Assembly (NCBI GenBank): GCA_964651315.1
Contig: CAZYXO010000021.1
Span: 1-15,724 of the forward strand
DNA: 15,724 bases
Origin: CAZYXO01 sp964651315
GTDB lineage: Bacteria > Bacillota_I > Bacilli_A > RF39 > UBA660
Reading direction: 5' to 3'
Below, in pieces: positions 1-8,400 of this stretch; positions within the stretch are counted from its first letter, which is position 1, and each line of letters begins with the position of its first letter. The notes under the pieces were generated by a model. That model had not been told where the DNA came from, ran no database searches, and saw only the letters and a list, made by a program, of their open reading frames with translations. A program made the translations under genes and the position numbers.

Positions 1-20
1 GAAATAATTATATATTTTTA

Positions 21-50
21 TTGACATAATTCGACAAAAAATGGTACACT
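21..50 (+). promoter_or_regulatory. sigma-A promoter of the fibre operon
   Basis: A perfect -35 box TTGACA lies at 21-26 and a -10 box TACACT at 45-50, with an 18-base spacer and a TGG extended -10 at 42-44. The expected transcription start is near 56-58, which is where the structured leader begins. No other comparably good promoter is visible ahead of the next genes, so this probably drives the whole operon from 180 onward. Confidence 0.75.
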
Positions 51-57
51 TTATGTA

Positions 58-138
58 ATAATAGAAAAGGAAAAATCGCTGAAAGGTGATGACTCAAAAC
101 TTTAGAATCTAAGGCTTTTTGCTATGATTGTCAGTTAT
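58..138 (+). ncRNA. probable divergent c-di-GMP-I (GEMM) riboswitch
   Basis: Seen in the sequence: a 6-bp hairpin 75-80/85-90 capped by a GAAA tetraloop (81-84), followed by GACTCAAAAC (91-100), then TCTAAG (108-113) and TATGA (123-127), which form an 11-nt tetraloop receptor. The closing C-G pair of the consensus receptor (CCUAAG/UAUGG) is replaced by a covarying U-A pair. G113.U123, G114-C122 and C115-G121 close the receptor arm, and GTTA (134-137) sits where the c-di-GMP-I consensus has GUUACC or GGUUGCC. Weak closing pairs are possible between 58-62 and 134-138. This order (tetraloop hairpin, GACxCAAA, receptor, 3' GUUA) is that of GEMM RNAs. Against it, the 5' core reads GGAAAA rather than GGCAAA and the CGCAAAGC core is changed, so ligand specificity is uncertain and a c-di-GMP-I relative or variant is possible. 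Confidence 0.65.
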
Positions 139-139
139 G

Positions 140-177
140 TATCATTTCCAAACTTGCAAAAGACTAGGAGAATGATA
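140..177 (+). promoter_or_regulatory. Shine-Dalgarno-sequestering hairpin (expression platform)
   Basis: TATCATT (140-146) is the exact complement of AATGATA (171-177). The stem can extend through T147.G170 and C148/C149 with G168/G167, which buries the AGGAG ribosome binding site (166-170) of the gene starting at 180. Another possible pairing, TTTTGC (117-122) with GCAAAA (156-161), would tie the receptor arm of the riboswitch to the same region. The layout fits control at translation initiation; which ligand state opens the site cannot be told from sequence alone. Confidence 0.6.
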
Positions 178-179
178 TT

Positions 180-749
180 ATGAAAAAGAAAATTTTTAAA
201 TATATAAAATTAACTTTAACTATATTGGCATTTGCATTTATTGGATTTATTATCGCGATAAATGTTTATATGGTTATTTCTAGTAATATTAATAAGGATA
301 AAATTCCTTCTATTTTTGGTTATAAAATGATGATAGTTGTAAATGATTCCATGGATAAAGTCATAAAAAAAGATGACTTGGTTTTTGTATACGAACAAAA
401 GGTTGAAAATATTAAAATAAATGATGTTATTGCATTTAAAGATAAAGATGGATTTGTAACTTCTCATAGAGTTATTGCTACTACTGTTGAAGATGGAGAA
501 ACTTTTTATATAACTAAGGGAGATAATAATAATTCTGTTGATGAACTTAAAATTAGTTATAATCGTATTGAAGGAACGTATAGTTCGAGAATTCCTTACT
601 TAGGTGGATTAATCTTATTCTTTCAAAGTCCTGCTGGTTTAATTACTTTAATTATGTTTGTAATAACAGTATTTGTGTTTCTGACAATGGATACTTATCG
701 TAAAGAAAACAGACTTTTAAAAACACAAAATATTGTTATTAAAAGATAA
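180..749 (+). CDS. sipW: SipW-like signal peptidase I (S26, ER/archaeal type)
   Basis: A membrane serine protease of 189 residues that would remove signal peptides from TasA/CalY-like fibre subunits at the outer face of the cytoplasmic membrane. A transmembrane helix spans residues 10-33 and a second one 143-169, the two-helix layout of SipW. The catalytic serine is Ser57 in NDSMDK. A histidine, His96 in TSHRV, stands where bacterial LepB has lysine, which marks the ER/archaeal-type Ser-His-Asp branch. TKGDNN (112-117) and Asp121 supply the acidic residues. The start has an AGGAG site nine bases upstream, inside the regulatory hairpin. Its substrate is most likely the fibre protein encoded 70 bases downstream. 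The symbol is given by family resemblance and gene context, not from a search. Confidence 0.85.
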   Translation: MKKKIFKYIKLTLTILAFAFIGFIIAINVYMVISSNINKDKIPSIFGYKMMIVVNDSMDKVIKKDDLVFVYEQKVENIKINDVIAFKDKDGFVTSHRVIATTVEDGETFYITKGDNNNSVDELKISYNRIEGTYSSRIPYLGGLILFFQSPAGLITLIMFVITVFVFLTMDTYRKENRLLKTQNIVIKR

Positions 750-819
750 ATTCATGCGGCATAGGAGTAGTAGTCGCAATAGAAAAGTATTACTTAATCT
801 TGTAGGAAGGAGGATTAAG

Positions 820-1416
820 ATGAAAAGAAATATCACAATTTGTTTAGTATTACTATTGTTAGTTGTTACTAGTTTCTTTGCAGCAAAAACTTTTGCAAGA
901 TATAAAACAGAAGCAAGTGGAAATGCTGAGGTTATAGTTGCAGCATGGAACGTAGATGTAACTAAAGATGGAGAAGCAGCATTTACTGGAGATATTCCAA
1001 CAACTATTATAGAAAATGCTAATGTTGTTTCAACAAGAGTAGCACCTGGAAGTAAAGCATACTTTGATGTAGTACTTGACTATTCAGGAACTGAAGTTGC
1101 AATTGATTATACTGTTGCATTAAATACTGCTAGTATTACATTACCAACTGATTTAGCAATTACTGGTTATGAAGTTGCTGATACTGAAGCAGCATTAACT
1201 GGAACAGCAACAGGCGGAACAACAGTTACAGGGTCAGTAGCTTTAGAGGATAACGCAGCATTTGTAGAAGGTTCAAAAAAATATATTCGTGTATATGTTG
1301 AATGGACAAATACTGAAGCAAACAATGCCGCACATACTGAAGCAGGAGAAAAAGATCTTGCAGGAAGAACATTTGAAGTACCAGTTACAGTAACAGTACA
1401 ACAAAAAATTGCTTAA
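820..1416 (+). CDS. TasA/CalY-like secreted fibre subunit
   Basis: A 198-residue exported protein, probably the main structural subunit of a surface or matrix fibre. Residues 1-27 form a basic, hydrophobic signal peptide ending in TFARY, the SipW-cognate motif seen as TWAAF in TasA. Then follow EASGNAEVIVAAWNVDV and VAPGSKAYFDVVLDY, the conserved beginning and the ApGsxg strand of TasA-type jelly-roll domains. The mature part is rich in Ala, Thr and Val and has no cysteine, typical of self-assembling extracellular proteins. The chosen ATG has a perfect AGGAGG (808-813) six bases upstream; the frame is open back to a TTG at 733, but that overlaps the previous gene and lacks a site. The gene is visibly richer in G+C and in GCA/GCT/GGA codons than its neighbours, as expected for high expression. 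SipW encoded just upstream should process it. Confidence 0.82.
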   Translation: MKRNITICLVLLLLVVTSFFAAKTFARYKTEASGNAEVIVAAWNVDVTKDGEAAFTGDIPTTIIENANVVSTRVAPGSKAYFDVVLDYSGTEVAIDYTVALNTASITLPTDLAITGYEVADTEAALTGTATGGTTVTGSVALEDNAAFVEGSKKYIRVYVEWTNTEANNAAHTEAGEKDLAGRTFEVPVTVTVQQKIA

Positions 1417-1439
1417 TAAAAAATGAAAAAATTAAAAAC

Positions 1440-1515
1440 TAAGATAAAACAAAAAAATTAAGTTTTATCTTAATTTAGGAAATGAAATAATGCCTTTCTT
1501 TCCTAAATTAGGATA
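1440..1515 (+). promoter_or_regulatory. overlapping intercistronic hairpins after the fibre gene
   Basis: Two strong inverted repeats share bases. Stem 1 pairs 1440-1450 with 1462-1472 (11 bp, perfect). Stem 2 pairs 1466-1480 with 1501-1515 (15 bp, one G.U). They cannot form together because bases 1466-1472 belong to both. Neither is followed by a clean U-run, so a classical terminator is doubtful. They may stabilise the 3' end of the fibre transcript, lower readthrough into the next gene, or act as an attenuator-like switch. Stem 2 ends eleven bases before the ribosome binding site of the next gene. Confidence 0.5.
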
Positions 1516-1535
1516 TAATATAAATGGAGATAATA

Positions 1536-2183
1536 ATGAAGAAAGAAGAAAAAGAAAATATTAAAAAAAACAATAATAAAAAATTAATATTAATAATCAT
1601 TATATTAATAGTGATTATTTTGTTATTACTTTCTAATACCGCATTTGGAATATTTAATAACAATCTAAGACCTACTGGAAATATTAATATATTTGAAATA
1701 AAAACATTGTGTCCAGATAAAAATTGTTATTGGGATGAACCAGTTATTGGGGACGATAATAATGTTGTAGCGTTTGATCGTTATACAACATTTGCAGATG
1801 CACCTTTAAAAATATTTACTGATCCTGCATATGCATTTAGAGAAAAAATTGCTCCTTCATCGACTAATTCATACATATTCAAAATTAAAATTAATGCCGA
1901 TGTTAATGTAAAATACAATTTAGAATTTAAAGAAAAAAATGAACATAAAATAAATATGCAATTTAAATTAAAAATGAATGGTAAATATATTTATGGTAGT
2001 GATAGTGAATTCGTAAAAATAAATACATTTGATATTAAAGATATTTATTTAGAAGTAGAAGAAGATACTGATTATGAATTAATTTGGAAATGGGTAGAAA
2101 GTAAAAATGATACAAAAATAGGGACAATAGATAATGCAAAATATGGTTTAAGTATAACTATGATGGCAATTGAGGTAATATAA
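1536..2183 (+). CDS. SipW-dependent secreted protein, minor fibre subunit candidate
   Basis: A 215-residue exported protein resembling minor TasA/TapA-like components. A lysine-rich start is followed by a long hydrophobic segment (about residues 18-34) ending in SNTAFGIF, a SipW-type processing motif. The mature part holds CPDKNCYWDE (a Cys pair that could form a disulfide), IAPSSTNSYIFKIKINADVNVKYNLEF, which matches the ApGtsg strand of TasA domains, and YELIWKWVESKNDTKIG, which matches the W-x-W followed by iG found near the C-terminus of such domains. ATG 1536 is preferred over ATG 1524 because GGAGA (1526-1530) lies five bases before it. The stop abuts the next gene's ATG, so the two are translated from one transcript. 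Confidence 0.72.
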   Translation: MKKEEKENIKKNNNKKLILIIIILIVIILLLLSNTAFGIFNNNLRPTGNINIFEIKTLCPDKNCYWDEPVIGDDNNVVAFDRYTTFADAPLKIFTDPAYAFREKIAPSSTNSYIFKIKINADVNVKYNLEFKEKNEHKINMQFKLKMNGKYIYGSDSEFVKINTFDIKDIYLEVEEDTDYELIWKWVESKNDTKIGTIDNAKYGLSITMMAIEVI

Positions 2184-3152
2184 ATGGATGTTTTAAGAAA
2201 GATACTAAAATATTTTAATATATTTTTGGTAACAATATTAGTTATAGTTTGTAGTATTTTTATTTTTAAAGGATTAATCAAAAAAGAAAATCCAATTTAT
2301 ATATTTAATCACTCATATTTAGAAGTATTAAGTGGTAGTATGAATCCGACAATCAAAAAAGGAAATGTAATTATTATTAAAAAAAGTAATAATTATGAAA
2401 TTGGAGATATTGTTACATATCGCTATAAATCATCATTTATAACACATGAAATAATTAAGAAAAATAATGATGAAATAATTACAAAAGGGACAGCTAATAA
2501 AACAGAAGATAATGCAATTAATAAAAGTGATATAGTGGGAAAAGTAGTAATGGTTATTCCTTTTAGTGTAAAAGTTCTATTTATTTTTATTGCATTTATA
2601 ATAGTAGTTTTATTAGTATTAGAAGGAATATTATTGGGTAAAAAAGTAAAAAAAAGTGTTACAACAATAATTGTAATGGTTGGTATTAGTTTATCATTTA
2701 CAATAACTACTTATGCTATATTTAGAAGTGTATATAATGCTAATACTAGTTTTATTGCAGCACATGTAATAACAGAAACAAATATAAGAGATAATATTAT
2801 AGTTTATTTGAATGATATTATACCTGGAGAAACAAAGAATTATCAATTTAGTGTGACAAACTTTAAACAAGAAAATAATGAAACATATCGTAGTGAAGTA
2901 AATTTAAACTATACAATAACAATTGAAAAATCAACAAATATTCCCCTGAGATTCGAGTTATTTAAAAATAATATAAATGAAAATATAATAGACATAAATA
3001 ATACAACAAATAATCAATTTTTAAATTATCAAGATGATATAATAGATAATTATAGTTTAAATATTATATGGCCTAGTGAAAATGCCGAATATGAGTATGC
3101 AAATAAAGTTGATTATATTGATATAGTAATTGAATCAAAACAGGTTCTTTAG
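2184..3152 (+). CDS. signal peptidase I (SipW type) fused to a substrate-like domain
   Basis: A 322-residue protein with two parts. Residues 1-152 are a SipW-type signal peptidase: an N-terminal helix (10-29), Ser52 in LSGSMNP, His88 in ITHEI, the TKGTANKTED segment (100-109), and a C-terminal helix (130-151). The first acidic position of the usual TKGD motif is Thr103; Asp109 is kept. Residues 156-322 start with a new basic and hydrophobic segment ending in TYAIFRS, the SipW-cleavage type motif, followed by a TasA-like beta domain (IIPGETKNYQFSVTNF, then NLNYTITIE). The enzyme thus carries what looks like its own substrate, perhaps released by self-processing or used as a membrane-held docking or fibre-starter domain. 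The start directly follows the previous stop (TAA, then ATG) with GAGGT seven bases upstream. Confidence 0.78.
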   Translation: MDVLRKILKYFNIFLVTILVIVCSIFIFKGLIKKENPIYIFNHSYLEVLSGSMNPTIKKGNVIIIKKSNNYEIGDIVTYRYKSSFITHEIIKKNNDEIITKGTANKTEDNAINKSDIVGKVVMVIPFSVKVLFIFIAFIIVVLLVLEGILLGKKVKKSVTTIIVMVGISLSFTITTYAIFRSVYNANTSFIAAHVITETNIRDNIIVYLNDIIPGETKNYQFSVTNFKQENNETYRSEVNLNYTITIEKSTNIPLRFELFKNNINENIIDINNTTNNQFLNYQDDIIDNYSLNIIWPSENAEYEYANKVDYIDIVIESKQVL

Positions 3153-3167
3153 AGGGAAGTGGTTAAT

Positions 3168-3986
3168 ATGAAAAAGACAAAATTAAAACTAAAAAAGAAA
3201 TATGTAATTACATTAATTGTTTTATTTGTCTTATCATCTATTCTTATAATGTCAAATACAACTTATGGAAGATATGTAATTGAAAGAATAAGAGATAGTT
3301 ATTTAACAAGTCGTAAATTTTATTTTATAAGTAAATCAGTTAATGATAAAACTTATGATTTATATAATTATGATGGAATAAGTACTTATAGTTTACCAAT
3401 TGATATCGCAAATAATATTGATGATTTAAATTGGACTAAACAAGATATTAACTATACTGTTACTTTAACTTGTAGTGATAATGTAAATTGTAGTCATAAT
3501 GCATCTGGAACATTATTATTTAATAATAATCAAATAACAAAAGAAAATTTCATAGTATCAATAATTCCAAAAAATAGTTCTTTAAATGAAGAAGAAGTTG
3601 TAAATGTAAATATAAAAATTAATTCGACAAGTCCATATACTAAAGAATTAAATGCAACATTTAGAATACATGTAACTAAATTTAATTTAAATTATTATAT
3701 AATAGATGATGGAAATCAAAAATATTTTGATTTAATAATTGAAAATAATACTATAAATAATAAAAATTTAACTTTATCTTTTGATAGTAGTATAATTAAT
3801 TATGATAATACAAATGATGTTCCAAATAGTGATTTAATATTAACAAATGGAGTAGTATCAGGATTAAATATTAGTGTTAATAGTAATAGTATTAAAACAA
3901 TTAGATTATTTAAAACGATAATAAGTAATGATTATACATATCCAATTATAAATGATACAAGTATAGTTAGTGTTACAGAAAATTAG
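3168..3986 (+). CDS. SipW-type secreted surface protein
   Basis: A 272-residue exported protein. The basic start and hydrophobic segment (about residues 12-27) end in SNTTYGRYVIE, the same processing-type motif as its neighbours. The mature region begins RKFYFISKSVNDKTYDLYNYDG, then DLNWTKQDINYTVTLTCS, a strand layout seen in fimbria-like SipW substrates of gut Bacillota. CSDNVNCSHNASG holds two cysteines that may form a disulfide. No LPxTG motif or C-terminal helix is present, so attachment would be through fibre assembly. The start at 3168 fits GTGG/AGAGGG upstream better than the GTG at 3159. It sits 15 bases after the fused signal peptidase and is probably processed by it. The precise family is not recognised. 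Confidence 0.65.
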   Translation: MKKTKLKLKKKYVITLIVLFVLSSILIMSNTTYGRYVIERIRDSYLTSRKFYFISKSVNDKTYDLYNYDGISTYSLPIDIANNIDDLNWTKQDINYTVTLTCSDNVNCSHNASGTLLFNNNQITKENFIVSIIPKNSSLNEEEVVNVNIKINSTSPYTKELNATFRIHVTKFNLNYYIIDDGNQKYFDLIIENNTINNKNLTLSFDSSIINYDNTNDVPNSDLILTNGVVSGLNISVNSNSIKTIRLFKTIISNDYTYPIINDTSIVSVTEN

Positions 3987-4009
3987 TAGTAAAGAAAGTA
4001 GGAAAGTAA

Positions 4010-5311
4010 ATGAAGAAGTTAAAACGTAAAAGCATTATAATAATTTTATTAATTGTAAGTATAATAACTATTTTATTTACTTATAAAGATAAAAATGGGG
4101 AAAATTTGCGTTTTGTTAAATATTTAAAAAATATGTTTACTTATAATAGTGTATCTTTAACTCCTAGAGAAGTCCTTAATTTTAATTATGATTGGCAGTT
4201 TTCTAAAGGTGAGGGTGTTAATAATAGTAATTCAACTGTTAGTAGTAGTAATGTTTTGGTAATAGCAAATCCGACAAGTAGTAGTGAAGAACGGAATATT
4301 CCTTATTCACCTAATTATGAATTTGGAAATACTTGGGAAGATGTAAGTCTACCTCACACTTATAATGATGTTGATACATTTAATAATTTAATGGAAACTA
4401 GTTCTAATGGAGAAAGAAGTATGTATACTGGTACTGCTTGGTATAAAAAAACTTTTTTTCTTCCAAGTAGTTATGAAAACAAAAAAATATATATTGAATT
4501 TGAATCTGCAAGACAGATGGTAAAAGTTTATATCAATGGTACTTTACTTGAAGGTGTTTATCAAAATGGTTTTATTGCTTTTGGATATGATTTAACTCCA
4601 TTTGTAAATTTTAATGCTAATAATGATATAACCGTTTTAGTTGATAATAGTTATCCTTATTATTATATTAATGATTCAGGTGTTAAAACGACAAATATGA
4701 TTCCATGGCATGATTCTCATTGGCATCCAACAATGGGTGGGTTATCAGATAATGTTAATCTTTATGTTGTCGATAAATTGCATTTAACACTTCCTCTTTA
4801 TAGTTTTATTGAAGGACAAGGAACATATATTTATACAACTGATGAAACAAGTGATACGGCAAAAATTCATGTTGATGCAGAAGTAGAAAATAATACTGGC
4901 AGTGTGGCTGAATTTAAAGTACGTTCGATAATCCGTGATATTATGGGTACAACTGTTTTAACATTAAATAGTGAAAATCAAACTTTAAATAATGATACAA
5001 AATCTATAGTTAATTTATCTGGTACTTTAGAAAATGTTATAAGATGGAGTGATACATATCCATATCTTTATACTGTAACAACGCAAATACTTGATAGTGG
5101 TAATAATGTAATTGATCAAAATGAATACCATTATGGAATAAGAACTTACAGAATGACTACAGATAGTGGATTCTATTTAAATGAAAACTATACAATATTA
5201 AATGGTTGGGGACAAAAAAGTACTAATGAATGGGCTGGTATTGGTAGTGCATATCCTGTCTGGATGCAAGATTATGTTATTAAAAAAATGAAAGATGCTA
5301 ATGCTAATTAA
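4010..5311 (+). CDS. GH2 N-terminal part: signal/anchor, jelly roll, Ig-like domain, start of barrel
   Basis: First 433 residues of the interrupted glycosidase. A hydrophobic signal or anchor covers residues 8-24. The GH2 sugar-binding jelly roll runs about 52-255, with WEDVSLPHTYND, then GTAWYKKTF, YIEFESARQMVKVYING, a GYDLTPFV segment and WHPTMGGLSDNVNLYV. The GH2 immunoglobulin-like domain runs about 265-385 and ends YHYGIRTYRM. The TIM barrel begins with SGFYLNENYTILNGWGQKS and breaks off at MKDANAN. The ATG has GTAGGAAAG upstream and lies 23 bases after the previous gene. A product ending here would lack the catalytic residues. Confidence 0.75.
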   Translation: MKKLKRKSIIIILLIVSIITILFTYKDKNGENLRFVKYLKNMFTYNSVSLTPREVLNFNYDWQFSKGEGVNNSNSTVSSSNVLVIANPTSSSEERNIPYSPNYEFGNTWEDVSLPHTYNDVDTFNNLMETSSNGERSMYTGTAWYKKTFFLPSSYENKKIYIEFESARQMVKVYINGTLLEGVYQNGFIAFGYDLTPFVNFNANNDITVLVDNSYPYYYINDSGVKTTNMIPWHDSHWHPTMGGLSDNVNLYVVDKLHLTLPLYSFIEGQGTYIYTTDETSDTAKIHVDAEVENNTGSVAEFKVRSIIRDIMGTTVLTLNSENQTLNNDTKSIVNLSGTLENVIRWSDTYPYLYTVTTQILDSGNNVIDQNEYHYGIRTYRMTTDSGFYLNENYTILNGWGQKSTNEWAGIGSAYPVWMQDYVIKKMKDANAN

Positions 5312-5446
5312 CATACTGCTGGGAAAAAAAGTCAGATTGAAGCAAGTGATAAATATGGTTTAATTGTTTTACAACCAGGTGTTGATGCCGAAGGGGAAAC
5401 AGAAAGTAGTTATAATACTGATGCTTATAAATTACGTATCGAAGCA

Positions 5447-8400
5447 ATGCGAGATTTAGTAATATATTTTCGAAATTCAACTTCTATTTTAATGTGGGAA
5501 ATGGGGAATCAAGCACAAGGTTTATCCAAAACTGCTAGTCATGATTTAATTGCATCTATAGATGGACTTAGTTTTCCTTATGAATCAACTGATGTAATTC
5601 CTTATTCAAGAGTTTTATATGAAATTGTCAATCAATTTGATTATGGAAATCGTAGTGATATTCGTGCTAATATTGGAACACATGCGACTTCTACTCCAAG
5701 TAGTGATCGTTTAATTGCAATTAGAAGAGCTGATAATGTTAGGACAATTTTAGATTATGTCGATGTTGTCGAAATAACCGAAGGTGGAGCAAGTTCGATT
5801 ACTTCAAAGCCACTTATTGAAGGAGAATATAATCGTTTAGAAGTTCGTCGTGGTGTTTGGGATAACTATACTCCAGGTTATGAGAATTTTAAAAATGTTA
5901 GTTCCAGTCCTGATTATGTTAATGTAACTAATGAATCATATGCATTATCGCAAATAACAAAATATAACACTGTTTATAATAATACACATTATGTTGGAGG
6001 GGCAAACTGGATATTTTCTGATACAATAAGTCATGGTCGTGTAAATAGTGAAGTGGCACGTGCTACAGGTGAAGTAGATGCGGTAATGTTAGAAAAGCCA
6101 TCTTATTATGCTAATCAAGTATTATTTGCAAAAAATCCACAAGTATATATCGTAGGTCACTGGAATTATGAAGCAGGAACAATTAAACCAGTGTATGTAA
6201 TAGGTAAAAATGTTGCTAGTGTCGAATTACTTGTCAATGGTATTTCTCTTGGTAATGGAGTATTAACTGATGAATACATATTTAAATTTAATAATGTTGT
6301 TTATGGTGCTGGTACGATTACTGCTAAAGGTAAGAATATAGCAGGTGAAGTAATTGCTGAATATTCAATAACAACACATGGAGAACCGACAAAATTAAAG
6401 ATAACGCCAATTGTAGGTCCAAGTGGACTAAGGGCTACTGGAAATGATATCTTACTTTTAGATGTCGAAGTACTAGATGCTAATAATAATCGATGCCTTA
6501 CTTTTGATGGAGTAAGAGATAATATTACAACAACATTTACAGTTAATGAAGGAATTGCCGAAAATACTGCTGTTTGGTTAGGTGGATACAATTCTAGTAT
6601 TCCAGAACTTACTAGAACAAATACTTTAAAAATTGAAAATGGTATTACAAGAGTATCTTTAAGAACTACAAGAACTTCAGGTACAATTAAAGTGAAAGCA
6701 GAAACCCCTAATTTAACAAGTGCTGAAATTACCACCACAAGTAGTGAACTAATGAATACTTTTGGATATACAGCAACTATGGAACCAAAAACAACATATG
6801 ATTTAACAAGTTTAACTCCTACAACTTATGGAACTGGAGCACATTTAGGACAAGAAGGAGAAAATGAAATTCCTTCGACATTATTATTAAGTAATTTTAT
6901 GTATACGGGTACCACTAACGCTAATAATGGAATTTATGATGCCTTACAAGTAGGAAGTCGTGCATATAGTGATAGTTCAGTAACATTTAGTTCCATTCCT
7001 TATGCATATTTAAATGCTGAATATTTAAGAATACCTTCAATTGATACATCACCATCTTTAGGAGTAGATTTAATCAATATTGCTGCAAAAAGATCAATAG
7101 ATGTTTTAATATTTTATGATGCAAACTATGAAATACCTACTTGGATGGTTAATGAAGGATTTATTCCTACAGGTAAAACTGTAACTGCAAGTGATGGAAC
7201 AAGTTATGCTGTATATAGTATTTCAATTACTCCAGGAACATTAACTACTTTAGGAAGTAATGGAAATATAAATGCTAAAATGTATATCGTTGCTGTTAAA
7301 GAAACAGATCAAATAGAAAATATTATATTTTATTATGATAAATTTAATTATATTGATGATTATGCTATTAAAAATGGATATAACAGAAAAATTGAACCAA
7401 TAGCAAACGCTAATGTTTCTATTAATAATACAGTTACATTAAGTACTGTAGAAAAAGGAACAGGAAATGTTACACAAACGGGTGAAAATGTATTACAATT
7501 TAATTCAAATGGCGAAGGAGAAATTGCTTATATTCAAAAACAATTTGCTGCTCAAACTGGAAGATTTAGTGTTTCATTTGATGCTTTAGTTCGCAAAATG
7601 GATTATCCAAGTTATAACACATATATTCGTGTATGGTTTGGCAGTGATTATATTAGTCATGAAAATGATAAAGATAAATTAAAGGTTGAAAGTTATTTAA
7701 CAAGATTAAATGATAGTGTTTTATTAACACAAAGATCAACTACGCAAAATTCGGCAATTAATACTGTTTATACTGGAACAAATAATATCGATAAACTAGT
7801 TAATTATTGTTATGAATTCGATATGGAAGCTAGAAATTATAATATATATATTGATAATACTTTAGTAACAACTACACCGATAAATTTTATTGTAAATTCA
7901 AATACAGATAATTTTATCGACACAATTATTATCGGTACAAGTAAAGGAACAAGAGCAGATTTTTACATTGATAATTTAAAAATTATGCCTGAAGTTGCTA
8001 ATGTTATAAGTGGAATAAAAATAGATGGTAATTTAATTCCAAGTTTTGATTCTCTTGTAAATAATTATGAAGTAAGTTATCCAATAGGAACAAATTCTAA
8101 TATTGAACTAATAACTGAAGAGTTATTTGATAGTTATACTGTAGAATATAAAAAGAATGAAGATAAATTATATATTCGAGTTATTGATTCTTATGGTAAT
8201 ACTTTGACATATGTTATAAGTTCAAGTATTGTAACAAGATTAGAAGGTAAAACAATTCATGAAGAAGAAAATACTAGTATTGAGGTTGCAACTATCGATG
8301 GTGTCGAAGCAATTCATTTTTCTGATGAATCAGATTTAAATTCAACACCTGCTAGTAAATTTGCTTATTTAAGTCGTGAATTTAGTGATATGACAAATAA

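Noticed and set aside
733..819. TTG start giving 29 extra residues on the fibre subunit.
   Set aside because: It overlaps the signal peptidase gene, has no ribosome binding site, and would place a basic non-signal stretch before the signal peptide; ATG 820 has a perfect AGGAGG.
1491..1519. TATAAT at 1514-1519 as a promoter for the gene at 1536.
   Set aside because: No -35 box at the right distance, and transcription would start inside or after the first ATG; the match is expected by chance in A+T-rich DNA.
5447..5512. Gln instead of Glu at the GH2 acid/base site (NQ) as a sign of a dead enzyme.
   Set aside because: As I recall, the GH2 branch with WEGGNQ, TEGG and EGEY motifs has Gln here by rule, so this alone does not indicate loss of function.
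6301..6738. 145-codon frame on the - strand inside the glycosidase.
   Set aside because: It lies antisense to clear conserved beta domains, has no ribosome binding site, and its hydrophobic look follows from the codon complement. The other - strand frames (216-467, 2072-2281, 8365-8637, 9873-10082, 10877-11302, 12834-13052, 13656-13856) were rejected on the same grounds.
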